Of a stretch of DNA of 64,000 bases, positions 44,457 through 53,484 are shown in pieces. A model generated the notes under the pieces. It did not search any database. It saw nothing but the letters and a program-made list of their open reading frames with translations, and had not been told where the DNA came from. The position numbers and the translations under genes are program-made. Source of the DNA: CBFHSF01 sp965658445 (lineage in GTDB: Bacteria > Bacteroidota > Bacteroidia > Flavobacteriales > Schleiferiaceae); contig CBFHSF010000012.1 of assembly GCA_965658445.1 (NCBI GenBank), forward strand, positions 24,378 to 88,377. Direction: 5' to 3'. Each line of letters opens with the position of its first letter. The stretch's first letter is position 1.

Positions 44457-45146
44457 ATGATGAAGAAAATAAAATACACCATGATTTCGGCTCTGATTTT
44501 TGTCGCCTCAAGCGCATGGGCGCAGTATGATATTGGTGGAGGTGGGGCTTTCTCTTTGGGTTACTATACAATTGACAATTCTCCTTTGGTAGGGCTTTCT
44601 TCAACAGGGACTTCGGTTAGCAACGGAGCTATGACCTTTGGAGGGAATGGGTATTTTCAGTTTGATCGATTGGTCATAGGAGCCAAGGGCTATGGAATGG
44701 TTATTCAAGATGTTGAAGACGACAATTATGTGTACTCTTCTGGCGGAGGAAGTTTTATGGTGGAACTTGGATTTAAAATTTGGCACAAAGATTCTTACAG
44801 CATTTATCCCTATTGGGGAGCGGGATTCATTGGTTACGGTACGACCCAATCTCAAAAGGGTGATTTGGATTTTACCACCAACCCCAATCCCAGCCTTAAC
44901 GCACAAAGCTATGGCTGGTCTAGCGTGGCCTTTGACGTCGGCTTCAGATATGAGCAATTGATCAACCCCAAGGAATTCTGTGGCCAAAAGGGAGGGATGT
45001 ACTTGGCCTTTGAGGCAGGATATCAATACACCCCAGAAACCAGAGATTGGAAGACTTCAGGTGGTGGTGACATCAAAGGTGCTCCTGATTTCTCACTCGG
45101 CGCATTCTTCGCCAAAGTTTCTATTGGTGGCTTTGGAGGGGAGTAG
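44457..45146 (+). CDS. Uncharacterised beta-barrel protein
   Basis: A 229-aa protein with signal peptide (KKIKYTMISALIFVASSAWAQ) and Gly/Tyr-rich amphipathic strands (GGGGAFSLGYYTID, GNGYFQFDRLVIGAKGYGM, YWGAGFIGYG, AGYQYTPET). ATG 44457 (or the adjacent ATG 44460) is the likely start; the TTG at 44445 overlaps mltF and is unneeded. No family recognised. It lies in operon with mltF. Its stop is followed at once by a heptad array. Confidence 0.68.
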   Translation: MMKKIKYTMISALIFVASSAWAQYDIGGGGAFSLGYYTIDNSPLVGLSSTGTSVSNGAMTFGGNGYFQFDRLVIGAKGYGMVIQDVEDDNYVYSSGGGSFMVELGFKIWHKDSYSIYPYWGAGFIGYGTTQSQKGDLDFTTNPNPSLNAQSYGWSSVAFDVGFRYEQLINPKEFCGQKGGMYLAFEAGYQYTPETRDWKTSGGGDIKGAPDFSLGAFFAKVSIGGFGGE

Positions 45147-45710
45147 GTAACGGGCAACAGGCAACGGGTAATAGGATGAATTCACACAAAGACCAATAGG
45201 TAGTCTCTGCCCGGGGCTGCACCCGCAGGCCCCGGTTTCAAGTTAGGGGTTAATCCGAAAGTAACCCGTCAAGTAAACGCTTTCAGACGACACAATTCGC
45301 CTTTCGAAATTCGAGGACAACCGAAAAGACGGATTCGGCTACAATCGATTTTTTTGCGACTAACTGTATGAGGATTCGTAACTTTAACTGGGGAGGGCGT
45401 GGTACACGCCCCGGCAAATCCAACTACAATCGTGTACTACCGAAAGTAGTCGTTTTCTTCTAGCCTTTGATTTGAAAGATTTCCGAACTTCACCTGGGGT
45501 GGGGCTGCTAGCCCCCATTTTTTACAAATAAACAATTAGAAATGGTCACTTTGCAATTTTCAAATAGTGTCCAATTCCAATACCTAGAAGGAAAAAGGAA
45601 TTAGGAAAAAAGGAATTCTTAGTTATTTGAATTCCGGAAAGGATGCATGAAATAAAACCTATTTCATCATTCCTTTATTTTTCCTTATTCCTTCTTTCTT
45701 CCCCAGTCCC
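45146..45710. repeat. Convergent spacer with heptad arrays and three GC palindromes
   Basis: A 560-bp spacer without a gene. At its left edge, on the stop codon, five 7-mers run from 45146 to 45180: GGTAACG, GGCAACA, GGCAACG, GGTAATA, GGATGAA. At the right edge the minus strand has a looser array, with GGAATAA-GGAAAAA around 45685. Another 7-bp stretch (AGGAAAA, AGGAATT, AGGAAAA) is at about 45589-45612. Between them are palindromes at 45213-45233 (GGGGCTGC/GCAGGCCCC), 45395-45411 (GGGCGTG/CACGCCC, loop GTA) and 45501-45515 (GGGGCT/AGCCCC, loop GCT). The last two are each preceded by AACTTnAnCTGGGG. CTACAATCG occurs twice between them. Confidence 0.65.
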
Positions 45711-48700
45711 TACCTAATCTCTATCCACTGTTCAAAAGACCATTCTACCTGGCGGGCTCTAAAAATATAGTTGCCAGCAGGAAGGGTAGGTAGGCTCAAT
45801 TCAATTTCTACATCTCCTGAGAGTTCATAGATAGTGTTCCAAACCATACGCCCTGAGAGATCAATGATTTCCATTGTGGTCTCTCCATTGGGAATTTGCA
45901 TTCCCTCAAACGTCAGGTAATCGGTAGTTGGAACAGGGTATACTTTGATGCCGTGGTTGGCAATCCACTCGGGAGTTCCCACCCAAGCTACGGTAAAGTC
46001 CATTGACATTTCAGAACATCTAGTTCCCGTGATTTCTACCGTATAGATTCCATTTTGAGTCGGAGTGTAGGTCTGGCTCGTAGCCCCTGGAATCATACTT
46101 CCTCCAAAGTACCATTGGTAGCTAACACCGGTTGCAGAACAGGTGATGTCAGTACCGGATTGGGAAACCACCGGAGTGGGTAAAACTTCCAAGCTGGCCA
46201 ATGTAGAGTCCTTTGTAGTACATCCATTTCCGTACGAAACTGTATAAACAATCCAGTTTGAAGAATTGGTCCAAGAAGAAGGATCCAACTGATTACCCGT
46301 TACACCGGCTCCAGAAAAACTTCCTCCCGCTGGACTTCCCGTCAATGAAATGGACGTCTCGTCGGCACAAAGAGTAGTCAAGGGAGCCGAAGCCAAAATG
46401 TTTATCGTGGGTTCTGTAGCTACGCTTATAGTTATGGCATTTGAATTGGCAGTAGCGCTAGTTACACATGTTTCTGAAGAAGTCAAAACCGCCGTAACCA
46501 CATCGGAATTATTGATTCCTGACAAGGTCTGAGAGGCAGAGTTGTTTCCAACTGGATTCCCATTCACATACCATTGGTAGGCTGGAGAAGTACCTCCATT
46601 CACTGGAGTGGCGGTAAATACCACATCATCCCCGGGACAAATAGATGTTGCCGAAGCCGCAATCCCCACGACGGGAGTAACGTTGGCGGTAACGCTCACG
46701 TAGTTAGACTTGGTTTCTGTAGCCGAACCTGCGCTATTGGTGGAGGTAAGTGCTACGGTGTAATTTCCAGAGCCCGTAAACTGAACTTGGGGGTTTTGAG
46801 AACTCGCGTTGGTCCCGCCTGTATAGGTTACCGTGGAAGGACTGAATACCCAGTTCCAAGAGGTCGCTCCCGTAGACGCATCCGTAAAGGTAACCGAAGC
46901 GTTTTGACAAGGCGTTGTGCTAGAAGCGGTAAAGTTTGCTGTAGGAGCTGTAGCTGTGGTTCCCGTTATGTTGATGTTGTCTACATACAAAGCATTTCCA
47001 TAACCCGCGATGTTTTCAATCTTAATTTTTACTGAAGCGTTTCCAACATAAGGCGTTAAATCCAAAGAAGGACATGATGGCGATGAGCCACACCAATCCG
47101 ACGAGGTAGAAGGCGTAAAGTACGAAGTACTAGCACTTGCAGTTGCAAACGGATTTCCGTTGTCATCATAGGTCGCAATACGGTTCCATGTAGCTCCGCA
47201 GTCCGTTGAAACATAAACTGCCATGGAGTCTCTGTACGAGGTGCTGTAGGGAGCGTATGCATAGTCAAAAGTCAAAGTCGCACCAGAGTACCCCATAAGG
47301 TTTATGGGAGGAGATATTAAACCGTCTCTTTGCCCTGTAGAACTGTAGTTGTAATTGTCTAAAGACATGGCATTGGATCCAGGGGTAGAGCCTCCTACAG
47401 TAGATGAGCCCCATGTGGTGGAGTTGTCAGGGTTGTCAATAGTCCATTCGGCATATCCTGATTCAAAGTCCTCGGTGTAGGGCAACGATTTTCCGCCTAC
47501 TGTAATCAGTGAAGTTAATGTGAGGCTGTCCGATCCTTGAGAATTTGAAGCCACGAGCTTGGCCGTGTAGTTTCCTGCAGCGGTAAATTGAATGTCAGGA
47601 TTCTGAGAGTTGGCGTTTGTGCCATTTACGAAACTAAAGGTAGAAGGCGTAATGGTCCATGTCCACGATGTGGGGCCTTGTGTGGTTTGATCCGTAAAGC
47701 TTACCGTTTCGCCAATACAAGCAGTAGTGGGAGAGGCGGAAAATGCAGCAATAGGAGTGGTGGGGACATTAAAGCCACTACTAGAAAAGAGACCTCTTCC
47801 GTGGGTTGCTGCCAAAACTTCGTAATCTGAATTTCTCATTTGCAACATGTCCACTCGAACGTTTGCCAATCCAGAATTGGTGGGTGTCCAGTTGGGGCTT
47901 GGCGAGAGAATGTTGTTTGATGACCAAACACCGACTTCCGTTGCTAAGAGCATTTCGGTAGAATCGTTCGGGTTTAGCAAACACCATCTCACCGGCATGT
48001 CGGGTAGATCACCCTCCATGTTTTGCCATGTGGTTCCTCCGTTGTATGTTCTCCAGACTGAGGTCATTCCATAATTGGAATACGTTACAAAAAGTACATT
48101 TTCTGAATAGCCCACTTCAATACATGAGATGTTTCCTGAGGGAAGCGTTCCCGAGATCAAAGTGGAAGAGGGACTGGCTCCCTGTGCATTGGTAACCTTG
48201 TAAATTTCACCATTTCCTGTACCAACAAAAAGAGTCGTGGAAGTGGTGGTATGAGGAGAAACGCGCAAGTGAGAGGCCGTACTTGACATCCCCGAAATGG
48301 AGAAATTGCCAATGGAGTACGATCCATTCATATTGGTAATTCTATTGATGGTACTGCTGGTTCTAGCAGAGTACAATACGTGTTGGTTGTCGTCGTAGTC
48401 TGTGGGGTTGATAAACTTTCCTGTAGACTGGTCATTTTGAATGAAGGATCCAAAAGAAGTCCCACCGTTGGTAGATCTCCAGTAGGAGTTGTAGACGTAG
48501 GAAGTTACCTGGTAATTGGGATCTACCTGGTCAATAAAACAGTATCCACCATCTCCACCGGTGGCTTCAGTCGTGGCGTTCATTCCCGGATTGGTGAATC
48601 GCTGAGTTCCATTGTCCTGAGTTCCTGCCAAAAATTCATTTTGTCCCGCAGTGGGGTGAATCGCACAGGCGTAAAACTGAGTAACGTTGTAATCGGTTAC

Positions 48701-50158
48701 GCGGTGTGACCACGCGGGAGAAGCGGCATTGGGGGATCCCGTGTAATAGATACCACCATCAGATCCAGAAATGAGAACAGGGTTGGCCACTCCAGGTTGA
48801 AATACCAATTCATGTTGATCGGCGTGAACTTCTGGGTAGGTAAAACCCCCATACCAGTGAGACATCTGAGACCAAGTGGTACCGGCATTGTTACTTCTAA
48901 AGAGGTCAATAGCTCCCGTCCAAACGATGGAGGCGTTGTTGGGATCTACACAGAGAATCAAATCGTACCAGGCCTGTCCACGAGAAAAGTCTGTGGAGGG
49001 AATGCCAGGGTCCGCGTCATTGGGTTCAGAAACTGTAGTCCATGACGTTCCTCCATTGGATGAGGTCTTGATGGCATCTACCTGACTGCTGTTTTCAAAA
49101 AGAGCGTATACTCTATTCGTGTCGCTGGGAGCAATGGCTACTTCTACGCGTGAACCCGTTCCGTGATTGTGTGCAACGGTCCAAGTAGTTCCATTGGAAC
49201 TCTTGAGGACACGACCCCCTCCGCGGTCAGTAAGTCCATAGCTAATGTTCATGGTCCCTACCCATAGGTTGTTGGCAGAATCAAGTTCTATATCTGCGAC
49301 GGCGTAAGGATATGTTTCTCCAGGAATATTCGGAAGGACTTGGGTGAAGGACGTACCTCCGTTTGAAGATTTATACAAGCCTGTATTGGCGCTTCCATGC
49401 CAGGATCCAGAGTGGTAATTTCCTCTCGTTCCCGCGTAAACAACACCCGTTCCTCCTTCGTCTCTAACTACTAAATCTTGAACGTAGTAGTAGGAAGTTG
49501 AGGCGGCTAACTGTGTCCACGATGTACCTCCGTTGGTAGATTTCCAAATTCCTGCCCCGCGGCTAGAACCCGTTCCAAAGCCTTCTCCTGTTCCCACATA
49601 TACAATTTGTGGATTGGTTGGATCAAAGGCAATGGCAGAAATTGAGATGTTGTCCCAAAAGTCGTTAACAGAGATCCATGTGGAACTCGCATTGGTGATG
49701 TCATTGTTGTACCAGAGGCCACCAGTAACCCCTCCAGCCCAAACTTTTTTATGGGTGGCGTCATTGGGATCAAAGGCTATGGCACGTGTGCGTCCCCCCA
49801 CATTATTAGGCCCTCGCTCCACCCAAGGGGTGGCTGCGGCGCCAGGGGTGGTCGCTAAGAATTTTTGTGATTGAGCTTGTCTGAATTGTTCCACCCTTTG
49901 ATGGGCTGCAGCTAACCTTTCTGGAGCCGGTCGTCCCAAAGCGGGATCCATGGTTTCCAAAAAGTCTTGTTCCCAGGCCAAATCGGGCCTGTCTTTTTTG
50001 GGAATGGCCTTCCATTCTTCTGGAGTCATACGAGGACGGTTGGAGTACTCGTGTCTTTCTAGTCTTTGAGCGTAGCGCTCTTTGTCGTTAGGTTGTAGTG
50101 CAAATACAGAGCACAGGGCCGCTGCAACCAACCCTCCTTCAAGTAGCAATTTTTTCAT
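45710..50158 (-). CDS. Large secreted beta-propeller/PKD protein with type IX sorting domain
   Basis: A 1482-aa secreted protein started at ATG 50158 (KKLLLEGGLVAAALCSVFA). Layout: N-terminal helical region (20-90), sialidase/BNR-type beta-propeller (about 95-790) with many STNGGTSW-type Asp-box repeats, PKD domain (about 801-885), choice-of-anchor-J/MAM-like domain (891-1064, LPYTEDFESGYAEW), second PKD (1071-1155), Ig-like domains (about 1158-1390) and a type A type IX sorting domain (about 1400-1482, KVYPVPTTDYL, IIDLSGRMVW, LPAGNYIFRA). It should be exported across the outer membrane and attached or released at the surface, perhaps as an adhesin or glycan binder. Enzyme activity is not shown. 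The two PKD units look like a duplicated pair. Confidence 0.92.
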   Translation of the reverse strand: MKKLLLEGGLVAAALCSVFALQPNDKERYAQRLERHEYSNRPRMTPEEWKAIPKKDRPDLAWEQDFLETMDPALGRPAPERLAAAHQRVEQFRQAQSQKFLATTPGAAATPWVERGPNNVGGRTRAIAFDPNDATHKKVWAGGVTGGLWYNNDITNASSTWISVNDFWDNISISAIAFDPTNPQIVYVGTGEGFGTGSSRGAGIWKSTNGGTSWTQLAASTSYYYVQDLVVRDEGGTGVVYAGTRGNYHSGSWHGSANTGLYKSSNGGTSFTQVLPNIPGETYPYAVADIELDSANNLWVGTMNISYGLTDRGGGRVLKSSNGTTWTVAHNHGTGSRVEVAIAPSDTNRVYALFENSSQVDAIKTSSNGGTSWTTVSEPNDADPGIPSTDFSRGQAWYDLILCVDPNNASIVWTGAIDLFRSNNAGTTWSQMSHWYGGFTYPEVHADQHELVFQPGVANPVLISGSDGGIYYTGSPNAASPAWSHRVTDYNVTQFYACAIHPTAGQNEFLAGTQDNGTQRFTNPGMNATTEATGGDGGYCFIDQVDPNYQVTSYVYNSYWRSTNGGTSFGSFIQNDQSTGKFINPTDYDDNQHVLYSARTSSTINRITNMNGSYSIGNFSISGMSSTASHLRVSPHTTTSTTLFVGTGNGEIYKVTNAQGASPSSTLISGTLPSGNISCIEVGYSENVLFVTYSNYGMTSVWRTYNGGTTWQNMEGDLPDMPVRWCLLNPNDSTEMLLATEVGVWSSNNILSPSPNWTPTNSGLANVRVDMLQMRNSDYEVLAATHGRGLFSSSGFNVPTTPIAAFSASPTTACIGETVSFTDQTTQGPTSWTWTITPSTFSFVNGTNANSQNPDIQFTAAGNYTAKLVASNSQGSDSLTLTSLITVGGKSLPYTEDFESGYAEWTIDNPDNSTTWGSSTVGGSTPGSNAMSLDNYNYSSTGQRDGLISPPINLMGYSGATLTFDYAYAPYSTSYRDSMAVYVSTDCGATWNRIATYDDNGNPFATASASTSYFTPSTSSDWCGSSPSCPSLDLTPYVGNASVKIKIENIAGYGNALYVDNINITGTTATAPTANFTASSTTPCQNASVTFTDASTGATSWNWVFSPSTVTYTGGTNASSQNPQVQFTGSGNYTVALTSTNSAGSATETKSNYVSVTANVTPVVGIAASATSICPGDDVVFTATPVNGGTSPAYQWYVNGNPVGNNSASQTLSGINNSDVVTAVLTSSETCVTSATANSNAITISVATEPTINILASAPLTTLCADETSISLTGSPAGGSFSGAGVTGNQLDPSSWTNSSNWIVYTVSYGNGCTTKDSTLASLEVLPTPVVSQSGTDITCSATGVSYQWYFGGSMIPGATSQTYTPTQNGIYTVEITGTRCSEMSMDFTVAWVGTPEWIANHGIKVYPVPTTDYLTFEGMQIPNGETTMEIIDLSGRMVWNTIYELSGDVEIELSLPTLPAGNYIFRARQVEWSFEQWIEIR

Positions 50159-50299
50159 GGTGGGGAAGATTTGAAGGAACAATATAAGCCAATTGCTCCT
50201 TTATTTTTCTATGCTGACATATCTTGTGATTATATTTTTCATTTAGTGTTGTAACATTGAATAAAGTTTCAGACCTTTGACCCAAATTGAGCAATCGCT

Positions 50300-51019
50300 A
50301 TGAAAGTTGATATTCTCGCCTTTGGGGCCCATCCAGACGACATTGAACTCGGTGCAGGTGGTACCCTGGCCCATCATATAAAAAAGGGGTATAAAGCTGC
50401 CATCGTTGATCTCACGCAAGGTGATTTAGGAACGCGTGGTACCATTGAGTTGAGAATGGCTGAAGCTGAAGCTGCAGGAAAGATTTTGGGACTTTCTGCA
50501 AGAGAAAATCTCAAGTTTAGAGACGGTTTTTTTGTCAATGACGAAGCACATCAAATGGAAGTGATTCGCATGATCAGAAAGTACCAACCCAAGATAGTTA
50601 TCGCAAACGCCATTAAGGACAGACATCCCGACCATGGAAAGGGATCAGATTTGGTTTCAACTTCTTGTTTTTTGGCGGGCTTACGCCGAATTGAAACATT
50701 TGATGAGCAAGGCAATGCGCAAGATCCGTGGCGACCAGAAGCGGTTTATCACTACATTCAATTCTATGATTTATCACCGGATTTGGTAGTGGATATTTCC
50801 GATAGTATTGAAGAAAAAATGAAATCTATAGAGGCGTATGCTTCTCAGTTTTACGATCCCAATTCTACTGAGCCCGCAACGGTGATTTCTTCCAAACAAT
50901 TCTTGGACGTTCAAAAATCTCGTTGTTCTCAATGGGGACAAAGAGTAGGAGCCGCCTATGGAGAAGCCTTTACGGTTGAGCGCTACATTGGTGTAGACGA
51001 TTTGACAACGCTATTGTAG
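50300..51019 (+). CDS. bshB1: Bacillithiol biosynthesis deacetylase BshB1
   Basis: A 239-aa zinc-dependent LmbE-family deacetylase. Metal ligands are in FGAHPDDIELGAGG (residues 8-21) and DRHPDHGKGSDLV; the family block VDLTQGDLGTRGTIELRMAEA is intact. It removes acetyl from GlcNAc-malate to give GlcN-malate, the second step of bacillithiol synthesis. bshA and bshC are not in the window. Its 3' end overlaps the convergent glycosyltransferase gene by 37 nt. An imperfect -7 box (GACCTTTG) lies about 25 nt upstream. Confidence 0.92.
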   Translation: MKVDILAFGAHPDDIELGAGGTLAHHIKKGYKAAIVDLTQGDLGTRGTIELRMAEAEAAGKILGLSARENLKFRDGFFVNDEAHQMEVIRMIRKYQPKIVIANAIKDRHPDHGKGSDLVSTSCFLAGLRRIETFDEQGNAQDPWRPEAVYHYIQFYDLSPDLVVDISDSIEEKMKSIEAYASQFYDPNSTEPATVISSKQFLDVQKSRCSQWGQRVGAAYGEAFTVERYIGVDDLTTLL

Positions 51020-52086
51020 ATTTCTAATAGCTTGGCTCCGATGGCTTCTATAGAATAGTCGTTTAATTTCTTGGATTCGGGTAATCCCTTTGCTTCGTAG
51101 GAACTTCTCACTTGCTTCATCGCTTGAATGAGAGTCGTTCTTTCAAAGTCCTCAAGTATTAGGGCTGAAGTGTTCTTTGCGGTTTCTTCGGGTCCTCCAC
51201 ACGGAGTGGAAATGGTAAAATTCCCAAGTGCAGAACTTTCCAAGGCAACGACAGAAAAAGTCTCTACCCTACTGTTGATGAGGGTCGCGTGGCATTTTGA
51301 CAACTCTTCCATAGCCTCAGGCTGCGTCATTCTTCCCAAGAAATTTACACCATCAAATTTACCGAGGTAATCTTTTAGTTTTTCCTCATCAGGACCTCCT
51401 CCCACAATGACAAACTGATCCTCTGGATAGGACCTTTGGTAAATCACAAACGCTTGGATGGCCGAAGAAATTCTCTTGATGGAATCGTCTAGATCCGCCA
51501 CCATACAAAAAGTAAATGCCACGTGTTTATTTGAATTCTCAATGAGACTTTCCGGAAGGGTTACTACGTTGGGTAAAACCTGATGCGTTCCTTTAAGCCC
51601 TTTTTCTTTCAGATGCTTTGAAAGAAACTTGGAAACGGGGAGAAGCATGGCCGATTTTTTTACCAATTGCTTAACAATGGATTTTTTAATCCATGGCCAT
51701 GCATCAAATCTATCATCTGTAAAACCACTCCAGTGAATGGAATATAACGTGGGAATTCTCTTTTTATCCGCCCATTGTTGGAACCACAGGGCGTCGGCAG
51801 TAAGCTGCTGTCCGTGAATGAGGTCAATGGGAGTGTTTTTGTGGAGGCTTTCCAAGCAAGATCTCAAATGCTTTCTCTTTTTAAGCTGATACCCAATTCC
51901 ACTGCCAGCGGGAAATTCCAGTTGAATCACCGGTAGATTTTCGACCTCAGTCTTTCTTTCAGAAAATTCCAATCCTTGGTAGAAGTGGCAAATGGTGACT
52001 TTGGAATGGAGAGCAGCTGCTTGAGCCAATCTTTGAATAAAGATTCCGTTTTGTAAATCTCCAGGGTTGGGAAACCAAGGAGTCAT
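50983..52086 (-). CDS. Family 4 (GT-B) glycosyltransferase
   Basis: A 367-aa GT-B glycosyltransferase. N-terminal acceptor domain with PWFPNPGDLQNGIFIQRLAQ; C-terminal nucleotide-sugar domain (about 190-340) with FVIVGGGPDEEKLKDYL, NFLGRMTQPEAMEELSKCHA and the E-x7-E motif ETFSVVALESSALG. It probably adds sugars to surface polysaccharide or lipid. It is not BshA: the N-terminal GSGVVA block of BshA is absent. The last 37 nt overlap bshB1 on the opposite strand. Confidence 0.88.
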   Translation of the reverse strand: MTPWFPNPGDLQNGIFIQRLAQAAALHSKVTICHFYQGLEFSERKTEVENLPVIQLEFPAGSGIGYQLKKRKHLRSCLESLHKNTPIDLIHGQQLTADALWFQQWADKKRIPTLYSIHWSGFTDDRFDAWPWIKKSIVKQLVKKSAMLLPVSKFLSKHLKEKGLKGTHQVLPNVVTLPESLIENSNKHVAFTFCMVADLDDSIKRISSAIQAFVIYQRSYPEDQFVIVGGGPDEEKLKDYLGKFDGVNFLGRMTQPEAMEELSKCHATLINSRVETFSVVALESSALGNFTISTPCGGPEETAKNTSALILEDFERTTLIQAMKQVRSSYEAKGLPESKKLNDYSIEAIGAKLLEIYNSVVKSSTPM

Positions 52087-52135
52087 AAAAAATATGTGCT
52101 TGCGATGTGAGATGGATCGAGATTTTGATCAGTAT

Positions 52136-53098
52136 CTATACAAGATAGACAAATAGTACAAACGCCAATACCTGAAATCCAAAAATTAAGGTTCCCAGCC
52201 AAAGCGCAGAAGATCCTTGTTGGACCAATGCCTTGATTTTGATCTTATAACCCACTGCGACCATCGCAACCGCCAATAAGATTTTTTGAATGTCAAAGAG
52301 GTAGGTTCCTATTTCTACGGGCAAGGTCCAAATATTGACAATGACCACCGCTCCTAAAAATGCAAAGACAAACCAAGGAAGCTTTTGCTTGGGGTGGCCT
52401 TCTGCAGATTTTTTAAATCGACTCATTACCCACAGAAGCATGGGGGCCAAGAGAGACACACGTGCCATCTTTACTGCGGTAGAAATCACTTCTGCATCCG
52501 GGCCTACAACGGCTCCAGCGGCTACGGCATGTCCTACGGCTTGAAGTGAACCTCCCGTTACAATACCCGCCCCGCCTTCAGAAAAACCTGTGGAAATCAA
52601 AACGGAAGGCATTCCAAATAGGGCCAATGTTCCCAAAAGATTAATGACGCCCACGGAGATACCCGTTTCTTCAGGTTCCGATTCTATACAGGCAGAGGTT
52701 GCCATAATGGCTGACGTACCGCATACGGCATTTCCCATTCCCAATAGAGCACCCATTTTTTTAGACAGTCCAAAGCGTGAGCTCAATTTCATTCCCAAGA
52801 ATATACTGGCCATCATTGTGGTGGGAATAAAAAGGATGAGGAAAAGAGATAGTTCAGAAAAAATTCCCATGCTCATCTTAAACCCTAATAGGGCGATGGC
52901 TACGGCTAAAATTTGTTTTTCCGCAAAATTGATTCCCTCATTCCATAGGGTTCCCATCTTGGGAAGGTTACCCGCGACAATGCCAAGGATTAACGCCTGC
53001 GTCACAAAACCAATGGAGTAATCAGTAAGACTCCATCCATAAGCTATGGCAGCTAGGGCAGAGGCGAGGAGAAGTCCTGGAATTTTTTGTGTTTTCAT
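52136..53098 (-). CDS. YeiH family putative sulfate exporter
   Basis: A 320-aa membrane protein with about ten helices. Family marks are QALILGIVAGNLPKMG near the N-terminus, the GNAVCGTSAIMATSACI block, VGVINLLGTLALFGMPSVL and the VGHAVAAGAVVGPDA stretch (SLQAVGHAVAAG). The YeiH/UPF0324 family is annotated as putative sulfate exporters, on little direct evidence. It is 49 nt upstream of the glycosyltransferase on the same strand; a shared transcript is possible. The following 218 nt (53099-53316) hold no gene. Confidence 0.85.
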   Translation of the reverse strand: MKTQKIPGLLLASALAAIAYGWSLTDYSIGFVTQALILGIVAGNLPKMGTLWNEGINFAEKQILAVAIALLGFKMSMGIFSELSLFLILFIPTTMMASIFLGMKLSSRFGLSKKMGALLGMGNAVCGTSAIMATSACIESEPEETGISVGVINLLGTLALFGMPSVLISTGFSEGGAGIVTGGSLQAVGHAVAAGAVVGPDAEVISTAVKMARVSLLAPMLLWVMSRFKKSAEGHPKQKLPWFVFAFLGAVVIVNIWTLPVEIGTYLFDIQKILLAVAMVAVGYKIKIKALVQQGSSALWLGTLIFGFQVLAFVLFVYLV

Positions 53099-53290
53099 GC
53101 GCGGAATCAGCTTCCAAAGGTTTATTCAAAAGGTCAAAGAGGTCTAAATGGGAATCTTTTCGATATTTTATTGTTGTCCATTGACTTCAAAGTACTCTAT
53201 TTGAGAGGTAAAAGATTTCTATGGACAAAGGTAGGGGTAAGATTATACTTTTTTTTGTGACGTAGGTACCTTACATATCAAATTGCTTTT

Positions 53291-53298
53291 TATATTTG
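53291..53298 (+). promoter_or_regulatory. -7 promoter box of tRNA-His
   Basis: TATATTTG, a perfect TAnnTTTG, ends 18 nt before the tRNA 5' end. A -33 TTG at N19 is not seen. Confidence 0.6.
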
Positions 53299-53316
53299 CA
53301 GCCGCTATGCGAAAAT

Positions 53317-53391
53317 GGTGATTGTAGCTCAGCTGGTTAGAGCGCCTGATTGTGGTTCAGGAGGTCGCGGGTTCGAAACCCGTCTTTCACC
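53317..53391 (+). tRNA. tRNA-His (anticodon GTG)
   Basis: A 75-nt tRNA including the extra G at position -1 that is specific to histidine tRNAs, opposite discriminator C. D arm GCTC...GAGC, anticodon stem CCTGA/TCAGG with loop TTGTGGT (anticodon GTG), T arm GCGGG-TTCGAAA-CCCGT. The acceptor arms are GTGATTG and CTTTCAC, leaving two adjacent T-T mismatches at pairs 5 and 6. CCA is not encoded. A terminator follows directly. Confidence 0.94.
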
Positions 53392-53396
53392 CTAAG

Positions 53397-53438
53397 ACCT
53401 CAGAGAAAAGTGAAAACGATCTCTGAGGTTTTTTTTTG
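53397..53438 (+). terminator. tRNA-His terminator
   Basis: A 9-bp stem ACCTCAGAG/CTCTGAGGT with a 15-nt loop, followed by nine T. It begins five bases after the tRNA. Confidence 0.9.
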
Positions 53439-53484
53439 CTCTTTTTTCCATTTCGCAGTTCAAGTATCTGCTCATACAGCCCTT

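Noticed and set aside
46574..47035. 153-codon plus-strand frame inside the type IX cargo gene
   Set aside because: It is antisense to repeated PKD sequence and Arg/Gly/Cys-rich, typical of a shadow frame.
50983..52086. Glycosyltransferase as BshA because it neighbours bshB1
   Set aside because: It is convergent rather than co-directional, and its N-terminal acceptor domain lacks the conserved BshA sequence.
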